Source of the DNA: JASLDZ01 sp964242895
Lineage (GTDB): Bacteria; Pseudomonadota; Alphaproteobacteria; Caulobacterales; Caulobacteraceae
Length of the DNA: 7,363 nt
NCBI GenBank assembly: GCA_964242895.1
Contig: CAXTBN010000093.1
Span: 1 to 7,363 of the forward strand
Direction: 5' to 3'
Shown: positions 5,800 to 7,363 of the stretch, piece after piece
Layout: the number at the start of each line of letters is the position of its first letter
Position numbering within the stretch: position 1 is the stretch's first letter
The notes under the pieces: model-generated
Database searches by the model: none
Seen by the model: only the letters and a program-made list of their open reading frames with translations
Told to the model about the DNA's origin: nothing
Made by a program: the position numbers and the translations under genes

Positions 5800-6294
5800 C
5801 CCCGCTCCGCCCCCACGCGCGCCAAGGGCAGCGCCGACAAGGGCGGCGCCAGCCAGCGCCAGCTCCGCGCGGGCGAGCTGGTCCGCCACGCCCTCGCGGA
5901 GATCCTGCGCGAGACCGACGTCGCCGACCCACGCCTCGAGGGCGTGTCGGTCACCGTCACCGAGGTGCGCGTGAGCCCCGACCTGCGCCACGCCACCTGC
6001 TTCGTCGAGCCGCTGGGCGCGAACGTCGGCGGTCCCGGCCTCGCAGGGCTCAGCGGCGACCAGGCGCAGGTGGTGGTGGACGGGCTGAACCACGCCGCGC
6101 GCTTCCTCCGCGGCCAGCTCGGCCGCGCCATCGAGCTGAAGTTCACCCCCGACCTGCACTTCGTCCACGACCAGAGCTTCGCGGCGGCCGCGCACATGAA
6201 CGCGCTGTTCAACCAGCCCGAGGTGCGGCGCGACCTGGGCGACGGCCTCGACGACGAGGGCGGCCGCCGGACCGACCGGCCGGGTCGGGGCTGA
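5800..6294 (+). CDS. rbfA: Ribosome-binding factor A, 5' end lost in assembly gap
   Basis: RbfA is a small KH-like-fold protein that binds the 30S subunit and assists 16S rRNA 5'-end maturation, notably in the cold. The visible 164 residues include SQRQLRAGELVRHALAEIL, the family's N-terminal helix, then VSVTVTEVRVSPDLRHATCFV, and near the C-terminus ELKFTPDLHFVHDQSF. Because the conserved start is almost all present, only the initiator and a few residues are likely missing. The C-terminus carries an extra charged, Gly/Arg-rich tail of about 25 residues. Its TGA shares one base with the truB ATG (TGATG), so translational coupling is likely. infB usually precedes rbfA, so it may lie in the gap or on a contig not joined here. 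Confidence 0.93.
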   Translation, partial: PRSAPTRAKGSADKGGASQRQLRAGELVRHALAEILRETDVADPRLEGVSVTVTEVRVSPDLRHATCFVEPLGANVGGPGLAGLSGDQAQVVVDGLNHAARFLRGQLGRAIELKFTPDLHFVHDQSFAAAAHMNALFNQPEVRRDLGDGLDDEGGRRTDRPGRG

Positions 6295-7238
6295 TGGGCC
6301 GCCGCAAGCGGGGCGACCCGGTCCACGGCTGGGTCAACCTCGACAAGCCGCTGAACCTCGGCTCCACGGATGCGGTCACTCGCGTGCGCCGCCTGTTCAA
6401 CGCGCAGAAGGCGGGCCACGCCGGCACGCTGGACCCGCTCGCCACCGGCGTGCTGCCCATCGCGCTCGGCGAGGCGACCAAGACCGTGCCGTTCGTGCAG
6501 GACGGCTCGAAGACCTACCGCTTCACCGTCCGCTGGGGCGAGGCCACCACCACGCTCGACCGCGAGGGCGCCGTGACCGCCACCTCTGACCAGCGCCCGA
6601 GCGTCGCGGAGGTGGAGGCCGCGCTCCCCGCCCTCACCGGCCCCATCAGCCAGGTCCCGCCCGCCTACTCCGCCATCCGCGTCGACGGCGAGCGCGCCTA
6701 CGACCTCGCCCGCGCCGGGGAGACCGTCGAGCTGGAGGCCCGCACCGTCCACGTCCACGCGCTCCGCATCGCCGACGCGCCCGACGCCGACCGGATCGTG
6801 CTGGAGGCCGACTGCGGCAAGGGCACCTATGTCCGCGCCCTGGCCCGCGACCTCGCCGCGGCGCTCGGCGCGCACGCCCATGTGGCCGAGCTGATCCGCA
6901 CGCGCGTAGGGCCGTTCACCCTCGCCGACGCGATCCCTCTGGATAAGTTGCTCGATCCGGGCTATGAGCGCGCCGCCTTGGAAGGTCTGCTTCCGGTCGA
7001 GACCGCGCTGGACGACATCCCGGCGCTGGCCGTGACCGCCGAAGACGCCTTCCGGCTGTCGCAGGGGCGATCCATCGTCCTCCTTCCCCGGCAGGTCGAA
7101 GCGTTGCGTTCCGAACTCGGTCTCGAGACCGACGCCGGGGCCCCTCGCGTCGTCTCCGCCATGGAGGGACGAAGGATCGTCGCCCTGGGGGAGCTACGGG
7201 CCGGCCGGGTCGAACCCGTCCGCGTCTTCAACCTCTAG
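6294..7238 (+). CDS. truB: tRNA pseudouridine(55) synthase
   Basis: TruB isomerises U55 to pseudouridine in the T-loop of most tRNAs. The 314-aa length is normal. The N-terminus has GWVNLDKPLNLGSTDAV (12-28). The catalytic motif GHAGTLDPLATGVLPI is at 41-56, with D47 as the nucleophile. KTYRFTVRWGEATTTLD, PPAYSAIRVDGERAYDLAR and GKGTYVRALARDLA are further conserved blocks. The last 70-80 residues correspond to the small C-terminal PUA-like domain (GRRIVALGELRAGRVEPVRVF). The ATG overlaps the rbfA stop by one base and rpsO begins 17 nt after the stop. This is the usual rbfA-truB-rpsO operon order. Confidence 0.97.
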   Translation: MGRRKRGDPVHGWVNLDKPLNLGSTDAVTRVRRLFNAQKAGHAGTLDPLATGVLPIALGEATKTVPFVQDGSKTYRFTVRWGEATTTLDREGAVTATSDQRPSVAEVEAALPALTGPISQVPPAYSAIRVDGERAYDLARAGETVELEARTVHVHALRIADAPDADRIVLEADCGKGTYVRALARDLAAALGAHAHVAELIRTRVGPFTLADAIPLDKLLDPGYERAALEGLLPVETALDDIPALAVTAEDAFRLSQGRSIVLLPRQVEALRSELGLETDAGAPRVVSAMEGRRIVALGELRAGRVEPVRVFNL

Positions 7239-7245
7239 CTCCCAC

Positions 7246-7250
7246 AGGAG
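7246..7250 (+). promoter_or_regulatory. Ribosome-binding site of rpsO
   Basis: AGGAG lies 5 nt before the rpsO ATG in the 17-nt truB-rpsO spacer. It is the clearest Shine-Dalgarno sequence in the window and contrasts with the bare starts of def and glpD. Confidence 0.8.
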
Positions 7251-7255
7251 ACACG

Positions 7256-7363
7256 ATGTCGATCACGGCCGAGCGCAAGCACGAGCTCATGACCACCCAC
7301 GCCCGTACGGAGAACGATACGGGCAGCGCCGAAGTGCAGGTGGCGATCCTCTCCGAGCGGATC
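7256..7363 (+). CDS. rpsO: Small ribosomal subunit protein S15, N-terminal part (cut by window edge)
   Basis: S15 is a primary 16S rRNA-binding protein of the 30S subunit platform. The 36 visible codons read MSITAERKHELMTTHAR, then ENDTGSAEVQVAILSERI, which is the typical S15 opening with its GSxEVQ motif. The full protein is about 89 aa, so about 53 residues lie outside the window; pnp would be the expected next gene. It is translated from a strong AGGAG site and is probably co-transcribed with truB. Confidence 0.95.
   Translation, partial: MSITAERKHELMTTHARTENDTGSAEVQVAILSERI

Noticed and set aside
2536..6195. Minus-strand open frame of 1219 codons running through the N gap
   Set aside because: It is antisense to the secreted-protein gene, def and rbfA and out of frame with glpD. 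Its composition is the Arg/Gly/His/Ala-rich type made by GC-rich shadows, and it crosses 34 unknown residues.
7160..7255. S15 autoregulatory RNA leader before rpsO
   Set aside because: The intergenic spacer is only 17 nt, and I could not identify a convincing S15-binding fold in it or in the end of truB by eye.

Overview
The window looks like a draft-genome or metagenome scaffold from a GC-rich alphaproteobacterium, most likely of the Caulobacterales (Caulobacter/Phenylobacterium type). This rests on the very high GC content, the rbfA-truB-rpsO block, the style of the proteins, and two start codons that sit exactly where a sigma-70 promoter would start transcription (probable leaderless genes). 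The genus is inference, not proof. A run of exactly 100 N (5700-5799) is an assembly gap, so the two sides are separate contigs joined by a scaffolder.

Left part, minus strand (3734 down to 105): a compact, apparently co-transcribed set in the order glpD (aerobic glycerol-3-phosphate dehydrogenase), a 97-aa SAF-domain subunit, a 407-aa UxaA-family large subunit, and a 185-aa six-helix membrane protein. The two middle genes form a split UxaA-type lyase and most resemble (2R)-3-sulfolactate sulfo-lyase, SuyA plus SuyB. An altronate-dehydratase-like hydro-lyase is the main alternative. Junctions are tight: 39 nt, 10 nt, then a 4-nt GTGA overlap. A three-carbon-polyol-phosphate oxidase joined to a possible sulfolactate lyase is the most interesting metabolic association here.

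Middle, plus strand (3943-5295): a secreted 450-aa protein, divergent from glpD across a 208-bp intergenic region. It has a signal peptide, two blocks of four 23-residue repeats, a Tyr/Pro/Gly-rich spacer, a Pro-rich linker with two CxxxC pairs, and a C-terminal peptidoglycan-binding domain. A perfect 13-bp hairpin follows its stop codon.

Right part, plus strand (5374-7363): the N-terminal two thirds of a peptide deformylase (def) cut by the gap. After the gap come rbfA (start missing), truB and the beginning of rpsO, in the normal order of the ribosome-maturation and translation operon. The open frame running from def through the N run into rbfA is an artefact.
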